Shown here: positions 47,357 through 56,702 of the stretch, one piece after another
How positions within the stretch are numbered: the first letter of the stretch is position 1
Layout: each line of letters starts with the position of its first letter
NCBI GenBank assembly: GCA_005792355.1
Contig: SXSC01000245.1
Coordinates: 1 to 64,000, forward strand
Direction of reading: 5' to 3'
DNA length: 64,000 nucleotides
Source: Opitutaceae bacterium
GTDB lineage: Bacteria; Verrucomicrobiota; Verrucomicrobiia; Opitutales; Opitutaceae
Translations under genes and position numbers: made by a program
Notes under the pieces: model-generated
Databases searched by the model: none
Seen by the model: the letters and a program-made list of their open reading frames with translations, nothing else
Told to the model about the DNA's origin: nothing

Positions 47357-50071
47357 ATGAAGTCCCTGCTCCTGCCGGTGTCTCGCCTCTTGCTGTTCGG
47401 TCCGGGCGCTTTGCTCTGCGCCCAGCCGGAACTCAAGCTGCCCCCCGGGGAACCGCTGCTGCCGGTGTCGGCGTTGCCGGCTTACGAAAAGGAGATCGAT
47501 CACGCGGGATTGATCCGCGGCTGGAACAAGGCCTCCCTCGCGCGCGGCCGGGAGATTTTCCAGCAGATCTGCCAGAGTTGCCACGGGGACTTGAATGTCC
47601 CGGGTTCCCTGCCCACCTCGCTGCGTTTTGGCCAGGGGGTTTTCCAACACGGCAATGATCCCTACACGATGTACCAAACCCTGACGCGCGGCTGGCGGAT
47701 GATGGTGCCGCAGGTGGAACTCGTCCCCCAGGAAAAATACGACGTCATCCATTACCTCCGGGAAAATTTTCTCCGCGAACACAACCCCGGGCAATGGTTC
47801 GAGGTGAGCAACGGCTATCTGGCCGGGCTGCCCAAGGGATCGAGCAACGGCCCCGCGCCCGTCAAACGTGAACCCTGGCGGGAAATGAACTACGGCGATC
47901 TCCTGATCGGCACCTTTGAAATGACGGATCCCGCCGATCGCGCCGCCAAGCCACCCGCCGGCAGCCAGCCGGACTACGTGCCCCCCGACGCCAACCTCGC
48001 CTACAAGGGCATCGCGGTCCGGCTCGATGCCGGCGAGGGCGGTATCGCCCGCGGCAATACCTGGCTGGCGTTCGAACACGACACCCTGCGCGTGGCGGGG
48101 GCGTGGACCGGCGCGGGGTTCATCGACTGGCACGGCATCAACTTCGACGGCCGGCATGGCATGCGGCCGCGGACCATCGGCGATCTCCTGCTGGAGACCG
48201 CCGACGTCCCGGGCTGGGCCAACCCCGCGACGGGCGACTTTGTCGATCCGCGGATCCGCGGGCTCGACGGGCGGCCCTACGGACCGCTGCCACGCGCGTG
48301 GGGAAAATACCGCGGGCTCTACCGGGCGGGAGCGCGCACCGTGATTTCCTACACGGTGGCGGACGTGTCGATCCTGGAAAGCTACGACCTTGAGCCGGGA
48401 AGCCCGCCCGTTATTGTGCGCACGTTGAACATTGGGAAGTCGTCGCGCGATCTGGCCTTCCGCGCCGGGAATGCCGTGACGAGTTTCACAATTCGCGGCG
48501 CGGCGGGCGTGAGCCAGCGCACGGCCGACGGATTTGCGGTCGTGCGGATTCCGGCGACGGCGACGCCGCTGAACCTCGCCCTGGTTTACGGTCGCGCGGC
48601 CGCCCCGGAAAAAACGGCCGGGCTCGCGCCGCTCGATCTCCGGCAATTTACACGCGGGGGCCCGGCCCAGTGGCCGACGACGTTCGAGACGGCGGTGATC
48701 CGCGGGGCGCCGACCGGGGCATTCGCGGTGGACAGCTATTCGCTGCCGGCGCGCGCGACGAATCCGGGGAAAAACTGGATGCGCACCACGGGGATCGATT
48801 TTCTTCCCGGCACGGATGCGGCGGTGGTGTGCACGTGGGACGGCGATGTGTTTCGGATCGAGGGGATTGGCGGCGACCAGGCCACGGTCACGTGGAAGCG
48901 GATCGCGGCGGGGCTGTTTCAGCCGGCGGGAATCAAGGTGGTCAACGGCGCGGTCATGGTTTCGTGCCGCGATCAGATCGTCCGGCTGCGTGATCTCAAC
49001 GGCGATGGTGAGATCGATTTTTATGAGTGCTTCAACAGCGACCATCAGGTGACGGAACACTTCCACGAATTTGCGATGGGCCTGCAGGCCGATGTGGCGG
49101 GAAACCTCTATTACGCGAAGAGCGCCCGGCATGCGCGCCCGCCCCTGGTGCCGCAACATGGCACGCTGCTCAAGGTGGCCGCCGACGGTGCGACGACGGA
49201 GATCCTCGCTAACGGTTTCCGCGCGGCCAACGGCGTCTGCCTCAATCCGGACGGAAGCTTCATCGTGACCGATCAGGAAGGCCACTGGACGCCGATGAAC
49301 CGGATCAATTGGGTCAAACCGGGGCGCGTGCGATTCTACGGCAACATGTGGAGCTACGGCGCACCGCCGGACACCTCCGATGCCGCGATGGAGCAACCGC
49401 TCACCTGGGTGGACAAGATGTTTGATCGTTCGCCGGCGGAACTGCTCTGGGTGGAGAGCGAAAGTTGGGGCGCGTTGCACGGTAAGCTGATCAACCTGTC
49501 GTATGGCACGGGGCGGATCGAAATCGTGCCCCACGAATTCCTGGGCGGGACGGTGCAGGGCGGGATCTGCGCGCTGCCGATTGCGGATCTGCCGACTGGT
49601 CTGATCCGCGGGCGATTCCACTCCGGGAATGGGCATCTTTATCTGGCTGGAATGTCGGCCTGGGCCACCAATCAACTGGATCAACCCGGTGGAATTTACC
49701 GGATTCGGGCCACGGGCAAACCGGCCGGGGTGCCGACCGGTCTGCGAGCCCACCGCCAGGGCATCGATTTGGTTTTCTCCGATCCGCTTGACGCGCGGGC
49801 GGCGGGCAATGCCGCGAATTTCAAGGTCACGACGTGGTCACTGCTGCGGAGTGAGAAATACGGATCGGCGCGGCACAACGTGAAGGAGCTGAAGATTGCG
49901 GGCGCAACCCTGGCGGAGGATCGCCTGAAACTGCGCCTGTTGCTGCCGGAGATCGAACCGGTGCAGCAGATGGAGATCCGCTACGAACTCAAAGGGGCGG
50001 ACGGGGCGACGGTGAAAGGCACGCTGGAGAACACCATCCACGTGCTGGGCGAGGCGGCCAGAATCGAGTGA
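47357..50071 (+). CDS. c-type cytochrome/beta-propeller protein (DUF6797-like)
   Basis: This 904-residue exported protein starts MKSLLLPVSRLLLFGPGALL. A cytochrome c domain has CQSCH near residue 75 with a distal Met in MMVPQ. It is followed by a large domain (about 180-440: NTWLAFEHDTLRVAGAWTG, NFDGRHG) of the DUF6797 type, and a beta-propeller (about 470-800) with WDGDVFRIEGIG and EGHWTPMNRINW, then a C-terminal Ig-like segment. Such proteins are common near PSCyt genes in Verrucomicrobia and are thought to act in extracellular redox or carbohydrate oxidation; function is unproven. Confidence 0.82.
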   Translation: MKSLLLPVSRLLLFGPGALLCAQPELKLPPGEPLLPVSALPAYEKEIDHAGLIRGWNKASLARGREIFQQICQSCHGDLNVPGSLPTSLRFGQGVFQHGNDPYTMYQTLTRGWRMMVPQVELVPQEKYDVIHYLRENFLREHNPGQWFEVSNGYLAGLPKGSSNGPAPVKREPWREMNYGDLLIGTFEMTDPADRAAKPPAGSQPDYVPPDANLAYKGIAVRLDAGEGGIARGNTWLAFEHDTLRVAGAWTGAGFIDWHGINFDGRHGMRPRTIGDLLLETADVPGWANPATGDFVDPRIRGLDGRPYGPLPRAWGKYRGLYRAGARTVISYTVADVSILESYDLEPGSPPVIVRTLNIGKSSRDLAFRAGNAVTSFTIRGAAGVSQRTADGFAVVRIPATATPLNLALVYGRAAAPEKTAGLAPLDLRQFTRGGPAQWPTTFETAVIRGAPTGAFAVDSYSLPARATNPGKNWMRTTGIDFLPGTDAAVVCTWDGDVFRIEGIGGDQATVTWKRIAAGLFQPAGIKVVNGAVMVSCRDQIVRLRDLNGDGEIDFYECFNSDHQVTEHFHEFAMGLQADVAGNLYYAKSARHARPPLVPQHGTLLKVAADGATTEILANGFRAANGVCLNPDGSFIVTDQEGHWTPMNRINWVKPGRVRFYGNMWSYGAPPDTSDAAMEQPLTWVDKMFDRSPAELLWVESESWGALHGKLINLSYGTGRIEIVPHEFLGGTVQGGICALPIADLPTGLIRGRFHSGNGHLYLAGMSAWATNQLDQPGGIYRIRATGKPAGVPTGLRAHRQGIDLVFSDPLDARAAGNAANFKVTTWSLLRSEKYGSARHNVKELKIAGATLAEDRLKLRLLLPEIEPVQQMEIRYELKGADGATVKGTLENTIHVLGEAARIE

Positions 50072-50149
50072 CGGTCCGAGTCGCCGGCGAGCGCGATTTC
50101 CCCCCCCGCCAGGCACCGGGCGGAATTAGGCTCTCTTTTTCACGGATTG

Positions 50150-50166
50150 TCCCGCACCTTGCGGGA
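50150..50166 (+). promoter_or_regulatory. Start-codon hairpin of the helicase gene
   Basis: A 7-bp perfect stem TCCCGCA/TGCGGGA with a 3-nt loop ends on the A of the ATG at 50166. No Shine-Dalgarno sequence is visible upstream. The hairpin would hide the initiation site and could act as a thermosensitive or helicase-responsive switch. Confidence 0.45.
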
Positions 50167-52010
50167 TGGAAAAACGCCCGTTCGATCAACTCGGCCTCTC
50201 GCCGGACCTGCTGAAAGCTGTTGCCAAGATGGGCTTCGAGGAAGCTTCGCCCATCCAGACCGCGGTCATCCCGACCATTCTCTCCGGGCGCGATGTTGTC
50301 GGCCAGTCCTCCACCGGATCGGGCAAGACGGCGGCATTTGCCATCCCGGCCATTGAAAAGGTCGACCCGAAAATCCGCGGCGTGCAGGTGCTCATCCTGT
50401 GTCCCACGCGGGAACTCGCGGTGCAGGTTGCGGAGGAATTCGGCAAGCTCGCCCTCTTCAAGCGCGGGGTGTCCGGCGTGCCGATTTACGGCGGGCAGAG
50501 TTACGAGCGGCAGTTTCGCGCGCTCGCGGCGGGCGTGCAGATCGTGATCGGCACGCCGGGCCGCGTGATGGACCACATGGAGCGCGGCACGCTCCAGCTC
50601 GATCAGCTCAAGCTCGTGATCCTCGACGAAACCGACCGCATGCTCGACATGGGTTTCCGCGACGACATCGAGCACATCCTGAAATCCGTGCCGACGGAGC
50701 GGCAGCTCCTGTTTTTCTCCGCCACGATTCCGCGCGGGATTCAGGATATGATCAGCCGTTACTCGAAGGATCCGGAGTGGATTCGGATCGAGTCGGTGGC
50801 GCAGAATGCCCCGCAGGTGGAGCAGACGTACTTCGAGGTCGACCGCCGCTCCAAGATCGAGGCGCTCACGCGGTTGATCGACGTGAATGATTTTCGCTAC
50901 GGGATCGTTTTTTGCAGCACGAAGATCATGGTCGACGATCTCGACGAACACCTGCACTCGCGCGGCTACATGACGGACCGGTTGCACGGCGACATCACCC
51001 AAGCGCAGCGCGACCGCGTGATGCAGAAGTTCCGCGAGCGGAAATTTGAATTTCTTGTGGCAACGGACGTCGCGGCCCGCGGACTCGATATCGACGATCT
51101 GGAGGTCGTGTTCAACTTTGACCTGCCGAACGACGCGGAGGACTACACGCACCGCATCGGTCGCACCGGGCGGGCGGGCCGGAAAGGGCAGGCGTTCACC
51201 TTCGTGAGCGGGCAGGAAATCTACAAACTGCAGAGCATGGTGCGCTGGGCGAAGCTCGACATCCGGCGCGGCAAGATCCCTTCGCTGGATGAGGTCGAGG
51301 AGGCGCGCACGAGTGTGTTCTTCGAAAAAATCCGCACGACGCTGGAGGAAAAGAAGTTCAAGCCACACGACCGCATGATCGACCGGCTGCTCGATCAGGG
51401 GTACCCGAGTACGGACATCTGTTCGGCCCTGATCCACATGCTGCAGGGCGCTGGCCCCGCGACTGGAGGCCCGGCGGCGAAACCGTCGCCGGCGAAACCG
51501 GCCCAGCCATCAGTCGATGCGCCGAAGCCGGCGCCCGCGTGGGCGAAAGCCGCGGCATCGCGGCCAGAGGGAGGCGGGCTGCCGTCCGCGAAGCCGAAGC
51601 AAAAATTCGAAGTCGCGCGACCTGACTCCCACCCGGCTCCGGCGAGCAGCCCCGCGTCGGTTGAAGCCGAACAGAATGCCTTTTTGCCGCAGCCGGCGCC
51701 GAAGCGCTCCGTCCCCAAGCCCCACTTTGAACGTCCGGCCCGCACCGGGCACGAGCCGGGCATGGCCACGATTTTCCTCAACGTGGGTCGCAAGCAGCTC
51801 ATCACCCCCGCGGATGTGGTCGGGAAGATCGCCGGAGTCACGCGGCTGCCGGCCTCGATTGTCGGGGCACTCGATATTCACCAACGCCACACGCTCGTGG
51901 ACGTGGCGAAGGAGCACGCGGACCTGGTCGTGAGCAAGCTGGCCGGGATCCGGGTGAAGGGGGTGGCCTTGGAGCCGGCGATCGCCGGAGCGGAGACGAA
52001 GGGGGAGTAG
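50166..52010 (+). CDS. DEAD-box RNA helicase with DbpA-type RNA-binding domain
   Basis: This 614-residue protein has the full helicase core: Q motif (FEEASPIQTAVIP), Walker A STGSGKT, PTRELA, GTPGR, motif II DETD (not DEAD), SAT, and motifs IV-VI ending HRIGRTGRAGRKG. A Pro/Ala/Lys-rich linker (about 435-535) leads to a C-terminal domain beginning MATIFLNVGRKQLITPADVVGKIAG, the RRM-like DbpA domain, which in E. coli binds 23S rRNA. A role in ribosome assembly or cold adaptation is likely. Confidence 0.93.
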   Translation: MEKRPFDQLGLSPDLLKAVAKMGFEEASPIQTAVIPTILSGRDVVGQSSTGSGKTAAFAIPAIEKVDPKIRGVQVLILCPTRELAVQVAEEFGKLALFKRGVSGVPIYGGQSYERQFRALAAGVQIVIGTPGRVMDHMERGTLQLDQLKLVILDETDRMLDMGFRDDIEHILKSVPTERQLLFFSATIPRGIQDMISRYSKDPEWIRIESVAQNAPQVEQTYFEVDRRSKIEALTRLIDVNDFRYGIVFCSTKIMVDDLDEHLHSRGYMTDRLHGDITQAQRDRVMQKFRERKFEFLVATDVAARGLDIDDLEVVFNFDLPNDAEDYTHRIGRTGRAGRKGQAFTFVSGQEIYKLQSMVRWAKLDIRRGKIPSLDEVEEARTSVFFEKIRTTLEEKKFKPHDRMIDRLLDQGYPSTDICSALIHMLQGAGPATGGPAAKPSPAKPAQPSVDAPKPAPAWAKAAASRPEGGGLPSAKPKQKFEVARPDSHPAPASSPASVEAEQNAFLPQPAPKRSVPKPHFERPARTGHEPGMATIFLNVGRKQLITPADVVGKIAGVTRLPASIVGALDIHQRHTLVDVAKEHADLVVSKLAGIRVKGVALEPAIAGAETKGE

Positions 52011-52119
52011 GGCGGCACGAGAAAGATGCGGCAGGGACCGACTTCGGCTTGCTCAGCTGTCTTGGTTGGGGATGGGGGAAAACCACCAATCTTTTTGCCC
52101 CCACGCCCTCCCACGCCTT

Positions 52120-53007
52120 TCAGTTCTTCACCATCGCCCGCATCGCGGCGATGTGCGCGGGCGTGCTGCCGCAACAGCCGCCGACAATCCGGGCGCCGGC
52201 GGCGAGCAGTCGCGGGGCGGCGGCGGCGAATTCCGCGGCCGATTCAGCGTAGGAAATTTTTCCGTCGCGTAACACGGGCGAGCCGGCGTTGGGCTGCACG
52301 ATGACCGGAGTGGCGCCGGCGGCGTCGACCAACTCGGCCGTGAGCCGCGTATAGTCGTCGAGGGAGAGTTCCGTCCCGCAGTTGGCACCGACGACGTCGG
52401 CACCGGCGGCGAGCGCGGCGGCGATTGCGACGGGTACGCTGGTGCCCATCATGGTGCGGAATCCGGTCGGAGATTTCTGAAACGCATAGGTGGCCAAGAC
52501 GACGAGTGCTCCGGCGGCGCGCGCCGCCCGGACGGCCAGGCCGAGCTCCTCGGGATCGGACATGGTCTCGACCAAAATCGCCTCGGCGCCACCCTCGAGC
52601 AGCGCGGCGGCTTGGGCCGCGAAAGCCCGGGTGACATCCTCGGCGGGCGTGTCGCCGAGCGGTTCGAGGAGACCGCCAAACGGGCCGAGGTCGCCGAGCA
52701 CCCAGGCGCGATCGCCGGCGATTTCGCGCGCGAGCCGGGCCCCGGCGACGTTGAGCTCGTGCATCCGGGTGGCGGCGTCGTGGTTACTCAGCACAAAGGT
52801 GGTCCCGCCAAAGGTATTCGTGGTGAGCAGGTCGGCGCCGGCGGCGAGATAACGGCGATGGAGTTCGCGCACGCGGTCCGGCTGCTCCGTATTCCAGAAT
52901 TCACCACACGCCCCGGGGAGGAGGCCCAGCGATTGGAGTTGGGTGCCGGTGGCGCCGTCGCCGAGCAGGGGGCGGCGGGCGAGTTCGTCGAGCAATGCGA
53001 GCTTCAT
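52120..53007 (-). CDS. Homocysteine S-methyltransferase-domain protein
   Basis: This 295-residue protein has the MetH N-terminal domain fold: LLGDGATGTQLQSLGL, LLTTNTFGG, GANCG and IVGGCCGSTPAHI, whose cysteines bind the zinc that activates the thiol substrate. It is the third gene after a corrinoid protein and a UroD-type methyltransferase. It probably transfers a methyl group from the corrinoid protein, or a related donor, to a thiol such as homocysteine. Being a single domain, it is not full MetH. Confidence 0.88.
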   Translation of the reverse strand: MKLALLDELARRPLLGDGATGTQLQSLGLLPGACGEFWNTEQPDRVRELHRRYLAAGADLLTTNTFGGTTFVLSNHDAATRMHELNVAGARLAREIAGDRAWVLGDLGPFGGLLEPLGDTPAEDVTRAFAAQAAALLEGGAEAILVETMSDPEELGLAVRAARAAGALVVLATYAFQKSPTGFRTMMGTSVPVAIAAALAAGADVVGANCGTELSLDDYTRLTAELVDAAGATPVIVQPNAGSPVLRDGKISYAESAAEFAAAAPRLLAAGARIVGGCCGSTPAHIAAMRAMVKN

Positions 53008-53049
53008 GGAAGGAGAATGGCCAGATGCCTGGAGTGTCCGGGCGCAGGT

Positions 53050-54312
53050 TCAGCCGCCAGCGCGGCCGGAAAAATCGCGGAGGGCGTCGAGCATCGCGAC
53101 GATGTTCTCCACCGGCGTGCGCGCCTGGATGTTGTGAATTGTATTGAAGACAAATCCGCCGCCCGGCGCGAAGATGCGCAGCCGCTCGAGCACCTGCGCG
53201 TGCACTTCCGCCGGCGACCCAAAGGGCAGCGTGTGCTGCGTGTCGACCCCGCCGCCCCAGAACACGAGTTGTTCGCCGAACTCGGCCTTGAGCTGGCGCG
53301 GGTCCATGCCCGTGGCGGAACATTGCACCGGATTGAGGATGTCGAAGCCGCACGCAAGGAAGTCGGGGATGAGCGGCCGGACGGCGCCGCAGGAGTGCTT
53401 GAAAGTCTTCCAGGTCGTGTGCCGGTGCACCCAGTCGTTCACGCGGCGGTAGTACGGCGCGTAGAGATCGTTGAAGGTGGCGCGCGAACAGAATTGCGAA
53501 CTCTGCGTGCCGAAGTCGGTGCCGCAGATGAAGAGGATGTCCACCGCATCGCCGGCGAGGCGGGCAAAGGTCGCGAGGTTTTGCAGCGCGACGTCGCATT
53601 GCCGGGAAAAAATGGCGTGGATGTAATCGGGCCGTTCCAGCAGTGAAACGTACCACTCGCTCACGTCGCGGATCCCGCGCGGGTGCTTGAGAAAGGCCGC
53701 GGGGACGAGCGCGATGTCACCGAAGCCCGTGCCGCCGAGGCTCGCCTGAATGGCCCGCGGGCTGCCGCGCACGCGGGCGACCTCGCGCTCCCAGTGGGTG
53801 ACATCCGCCGGTGCGAGCAGCTTGAATTCCTCGCAGTTGTCGGCGGGATCGAGGCGACTCTCATCCAGCGGTGGCTGCCGGATGATCGCATCGAAAAAGT
53901 ATCCGCCGGCCGGCAGATGTCCGCTGGGCGGAACGGTGGTGTCGCCCTCGGGAAAAAGGTAGACGTCGCCCGCCGGTTCCTCGCGCGGTTGGAAGCCCTC
54001 GGGCACCAGGACGACCTGGCCCCACGGGGTGCGCCACTCGTGCCAGCCCTCGTTGGGAAAACCGAACATCGTGCCGCGGCCGCTGATGCCCGCGACGTCG
54101 ACGCCGATTGCGTCCAGCAGATCGGGTTCGACTTCACCGAGCATCTGATATGGCTCCGACACCTTGACCGGGTGCTCCGCCAGGCCGAAGTGCCGGCGCA
54201 GCGCAGCGACACAGGTCACGTGCAGGCCGGTGACGCCTGTGCTGCCAAAATCAACCGGCACCGGCCCGGGTTGGTGAGCGAGGGAGCGGCGGACCTTTTC
54301 GCGGGAGGTCAT
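53050..54312 (-). CDS. Uroporphyrinogen decarboxylase-like methyltransferase (MtaA/MtbA type)
   Basis: This 420-residue protein of the UroD superfamily contains FGSTGVTGLHVTCVAAL, the region FICGTDFGTQSSQFCS and the conserved HSCGAVRPLIPDFLACGFDILNPVQ, where Cys/His bind zinc in the cobamide-dependent methyltransferases. It is not the heme enzyme HemE: the length and the CxG site fit methyltransferases. Its neighbours are a corrinoid protein and a homocysteine methyltransferase-domain protein, so it likely moves a methyl group to or from the corrinoid. Confidence 0.85.
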   Translation of the reverse strand: MTSREKVRRSLAHQPGPVPVDFGSTGVTGLHVTCVAALRRHFGLAEHPVKVSEPYQMLGEVEPDLLDAIGVDVAGISGRGTMFGFPNEGWHEWRTPWGQVVLVPEGFQPREEPAGDVYLFPEGDTTVPPSGHLPAGGYFFDAIIRQPPLDESRLDPADNCEEFKLLAPADVTHWEREVARVRGSPRAIQASLGGTGFGDIALVPAAFLKHPRGIRDVSEWYVSLLERPDYIHAIFSRQCDVALQNLATFARLAGDAVDILFICGTDFGTQSSQFCSRATFNDLYAPYYRRVNDWVHRHTTWKTFKHSCGAVRPLIPDFLACGFDILNPVQCSATGMDPRQLKAEFGEQLVFWGGGVDTQHTLPFGSPAEVHAQVLERLRIFAPGGGFVFNTIHNIQARTPVENIVAMLDALRDFSGRAGG

Positions 54313-54354
54313 GGGCTGGCGGGCCGGCGGGTGGGGCCGGAAGATGCGGCGCGG

Positions 54355-54993
54355 TTACGCGGCGGCACCGACCATCTGCCGGGCGAGTTCGACGGCGGAA
54401 CCGGCGTCGGCGGCGAAACCGTCGGCGCCGATTTCGTTGGCGAAATCCTGGGTGACGGGTGCCCCGCCGATTACAATTTTGGTGCCGGCCAGTCCCGCGG
54501 CCTTGAGGGCGAGGACGGCGTCCTTCATCGCGGGCATCGTGGTGGTGAGCAGCGCCGAAATGCCCACGAGATGGGCCTGATGCTCGCGCGCGGCGGCGAC
54601 GTAGCGATCAGCGCTGACGTTGGTGCCGAGATCGATCACGTTGAAATTGGCGCCGCGCCACATCATCGCCACGAGGTTCTTGCCGATGTCGTGAAGGTCG
54701 CCCTGGGCGGTGCCGATGATGGCGGTGTATTTCGGTTTGATGCCGGCGGCGACGAGCAGCGGTTCGAGGAGCTTCAGCGCCTCCTTCATCGCGCGGGCGG
54801 CGATGAGCATCTCGGGCACGAAAATCTCATTGCGCCGGAATTTCTCGCCGACGATCGCCATGCCCGGCACGAGACCCTGTTCGACGATGTTCTGGGGCGG
54901 AGTGCCGGCGGCAAGGAACTCCTGGGTGAGTCGGACGGTCTCGGTGCGCTTGCCGGCGGCCACGGCCTGGGTGAGTTCGGTGAAGGAAGGCAT
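54355..54993 (-). CDS. Corrinoid (B12-binding) methyl carrier protein
   Basis: This 212-residue protein has an N-terminal helical cap (MtbC/MetH B12-binding module 1) followed by the cobalamin-binding Rossmann domain with GDLHDIGKN (His101 is the lower cobalt ligand), LGTNVSADRY and IVIGGAPVTQDFA. The family carries methyl groups between substrate-specific and acceptor methyltransferases. It is the first gene of the three-gene minus-strand set. No reductive activator (RACo/RamA) is in the window. Confidence 0.92.
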   Translation of the reverse strand: MPSFTELTQAVAAGKRTETVRLTQEFLAAGTPPQNIVEQGLVPGMAIVGEKFRRNEIFVPEMLIAARAMKEALKLLEPLLVAAGIKPKYTAIIGTAQGDLHDIGKNLVAMMWRGANFNVIDLGTNVSADRYVAAAREHQAHLVGISALLTTTMPAMKDAVLALKAAGLAGTKIVIGGAPVTQDFANEIGADGFAADAGSAVELARQMVGAAA

Positions 54994-55138
54994 GGGCCGA
55001 GCTTGGAAATCGGCAGGGACAATTCAAACCAGAACGCCCAAGCCCGCATTTCGAGCGATGGGATCCAAAATCGCGGCTCGAGAATTGAATCGCCGGCGGG
55101 TTGATTCCCCGTGGCTTGCCACGTTTCGGCCTGCGATT

Positions 55139-55213
55139 TTATGCCGCGTGCCGTATTATGCCGCGTCGGCGGTGGGTTCTCCTCTGAGACGGCCAGCGGA
55201 GACGCGGCATAAT
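55139..55213. repeat. Terminal inverted repeats of a RIT-like element
   Basis: TTATGCCGCGT appears in direct orientation at 55139 and 55156. An inverted 13-bp copy of ATTATGCCGCGTC (55155-55167) lies at 55201-55213, with a 33-nt spacer. It abuts the 3' end of the recombinase gene and probably marks one end of the element. Confidence 0.6.
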
Positions 55214-55228
55214 AATCCGGCGGGGCGG

Positions 55229-55993
55229 TCACAGGTCGCGCAGGAATCTGAGGAGACGGTCGGTGGGTTGGAAGCGGCGGAGTTTCGCGTTCGTCGGCTG
55301 CGTGCGCTGCAGGATTTGCTCCTTCATGGTGAGGTCTGCGTGCAGATAGATTTGAGTGGTTTCGACCGATTCGTGACCGAGCCAGATCGCAATGAGCGCG
55401 CGATCGACTCCGGCTTGGAGCATTTCCATGGCGGCGGTATGGATCACGTCGTGCCCGGACTTGCCTGCACGAACGCGCAGACTTCCCTCGACCCAATCGA
55501 GATCGTCCAACCGCAAATGGCACACCTCGGACGAACGCAGGCCGAGGTGCGTCAACAACACCAACACCGCATAATCCCGTTGGCCCAGCGCCGTGGTGCG
55601 ATCACAGTGCGCCAGCAACGTGGCCATGCCGCCGGCGGGTAGAGTCGCGGGCAAGCTGGCGAGCGCCCAAACCGGTAGCCGTGGTACTGCCGCGGTCAAA
55701 TCAACCGTGAGCTCGCCCCGCGCCTGCAGAAAGCGAAAGAAGCTTCGTAGAGCGGTGGTCAGCGCGTGCGCGTTGGGAGTGCGACCATGAGCGCGCAGAT
55801 GCTCGCGCACAAACGCGACCACTTGTGCCATCCGCCAGCGGCCCGGGCGGCAGGCTCCGCGGCCTGCGACCTCCGTGACAAACGCACGGGCGAAGCGCTG
55901 GTACGCGTGTGTCGCGCCGCGCTGTTCCCGGGGGATTTTATCTTGATAAAACCGGGAACGGAACAGCTCCCCGGGTTCTGCGCGGCGCGACAC
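55229..55993 (-). pseudogene. Tyrosine recombinase, internally deleted (RIT element third-gene type)
   Basis: The 254-codon ORF has a recombinase N-terminal SAM-like domain and the first catalytic box YAVLVLLTHLGLRSSEVC (Arg). It jumps from RVRAGKSG directly to HDVIHTAAMEMLQAGVD, where the usual HxLRHT Arg is replaced by Ile and some 80 residues between are missing. WLGHES and TTQIYLHAD (Tyr) remain. The C-terminal LHADLTMKEQILQRT...DRLLRFLRDL resembles the third recombinase of recombinase-in-trio elements. With the HxxR arginine absent, it should be inactive. Confidence 0.7.
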
Positions 55994-56472
55994 AACCTTC
56001 GCCGAGCCTATGGTGGGCAGCCTCCGCAGGCTTATTGCATCTTTTTTTGCTGGCGAGAGCCAGCATCTGGATTCGGCCTGCCAGCCGTAGGCTTGGCGGA
56101 GGCTGGCGGAGAGGGTGCGATTTTAACAAGAACATCAGGGGCGCTAATTTCGTCTTTCGATTCACCTGCACGGCAATGCCTGCACGTCGATTCTCCTCGT
56201 AGGATTGGCTTTCATGGGTGGAGGGCAAGCGACGGACGAATTTCACCTTCGACATGCCCGATTCGGCTTGAAGGCCAGCGGCATCGAGGAATGCGCGCCC
56301 GTTCGGCGCAAAGGTGGAACCAATTCGTGCCGGCGGATTTCAGCCGATGAATCTCTCGCCGTGAACCGGCGCCTAAAATGGACACTTCATCCACCGTTAG
56401 AGGTGAGACCTGACGCGGAAGTTGTTTGGCCCGGGACCCGGCGCAATGCCTGCCACTGCGAAAGGCGGTTTC
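55994..56472. other. Non-coding or unrecognised remnant sequence
   Basis: I found no convincing gene here. A 7-bp hairpin TGCTGGC/GCCAGCA at 56048-56065 is preceded by seven T on the plus strand. Short open frames on both strands lack recognisable domains. Together with the fragments that follow it looks like decayed mobile or accessory DNA. Confidence 0.4.
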
Positions 56473-56702
56473 GCCGAGACCTTCGACGAATCACCGCTGC
56501 CGGGACTCGACTCGGAAGCACTGGACTTCAAGGTTGCTTCCGTGTCGTTCCCGGATCGGGGCAAGCTGGGCAAGGCCGAATGGCAGACCCTGCGATTGCT
56601 GGAGCCCCAGGGGCGAAGACTGGTGCCGACCGTCGGCGGTCTGCTTTGGTTCGGGAAGAACCCGGAGGCACGCTCCCCGGACGCGTGGATTCAATGCGGC
56701 CG
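56473..56702 (+). pseudogene. AlbA_2/Schlafen-type ATP-binding protein fragment
   Basis: About 77 codons read TFDESPLPGLDSEALDFKVA and, further on, VPTVGGLLWFGKNPEARSPDAWIQCGR. This matches the central part of AlbA_2-domain (Schlafen-like) transcriptional regulators, which typically have VPTVGGxLLFG and PDAxIxxGR. The N-terminal AlbA_2 core and the C-terminal winged helix are absent. The frame changes abruptly into the next fragment. Confidence 0.6.

Noticed and set aside
46925-49753. 942-codon open frame on the minus strand
   Set aside because: It is antisense to the cytochrome/propeller gene at 47357, has Arg/His-rich composition typical of GC-rich shadow frames, and no domain is visible.
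53050-54312. HemE uroporphyrinogen decarboxylase of heme synthesis
   Set aside because: Length (420), the HSCGAV zinc-type site and the corrinoid neighbours fit the methyltransferase branch of the superfamily.
56048-56065. Terminator hairpin TGCTGGC/GCCAGCA
   Set aside because: The T-run precedes the stem on the plus strand, and the minus strand has A residues after it, so it does not work as an intrinsic terminator on either strand.
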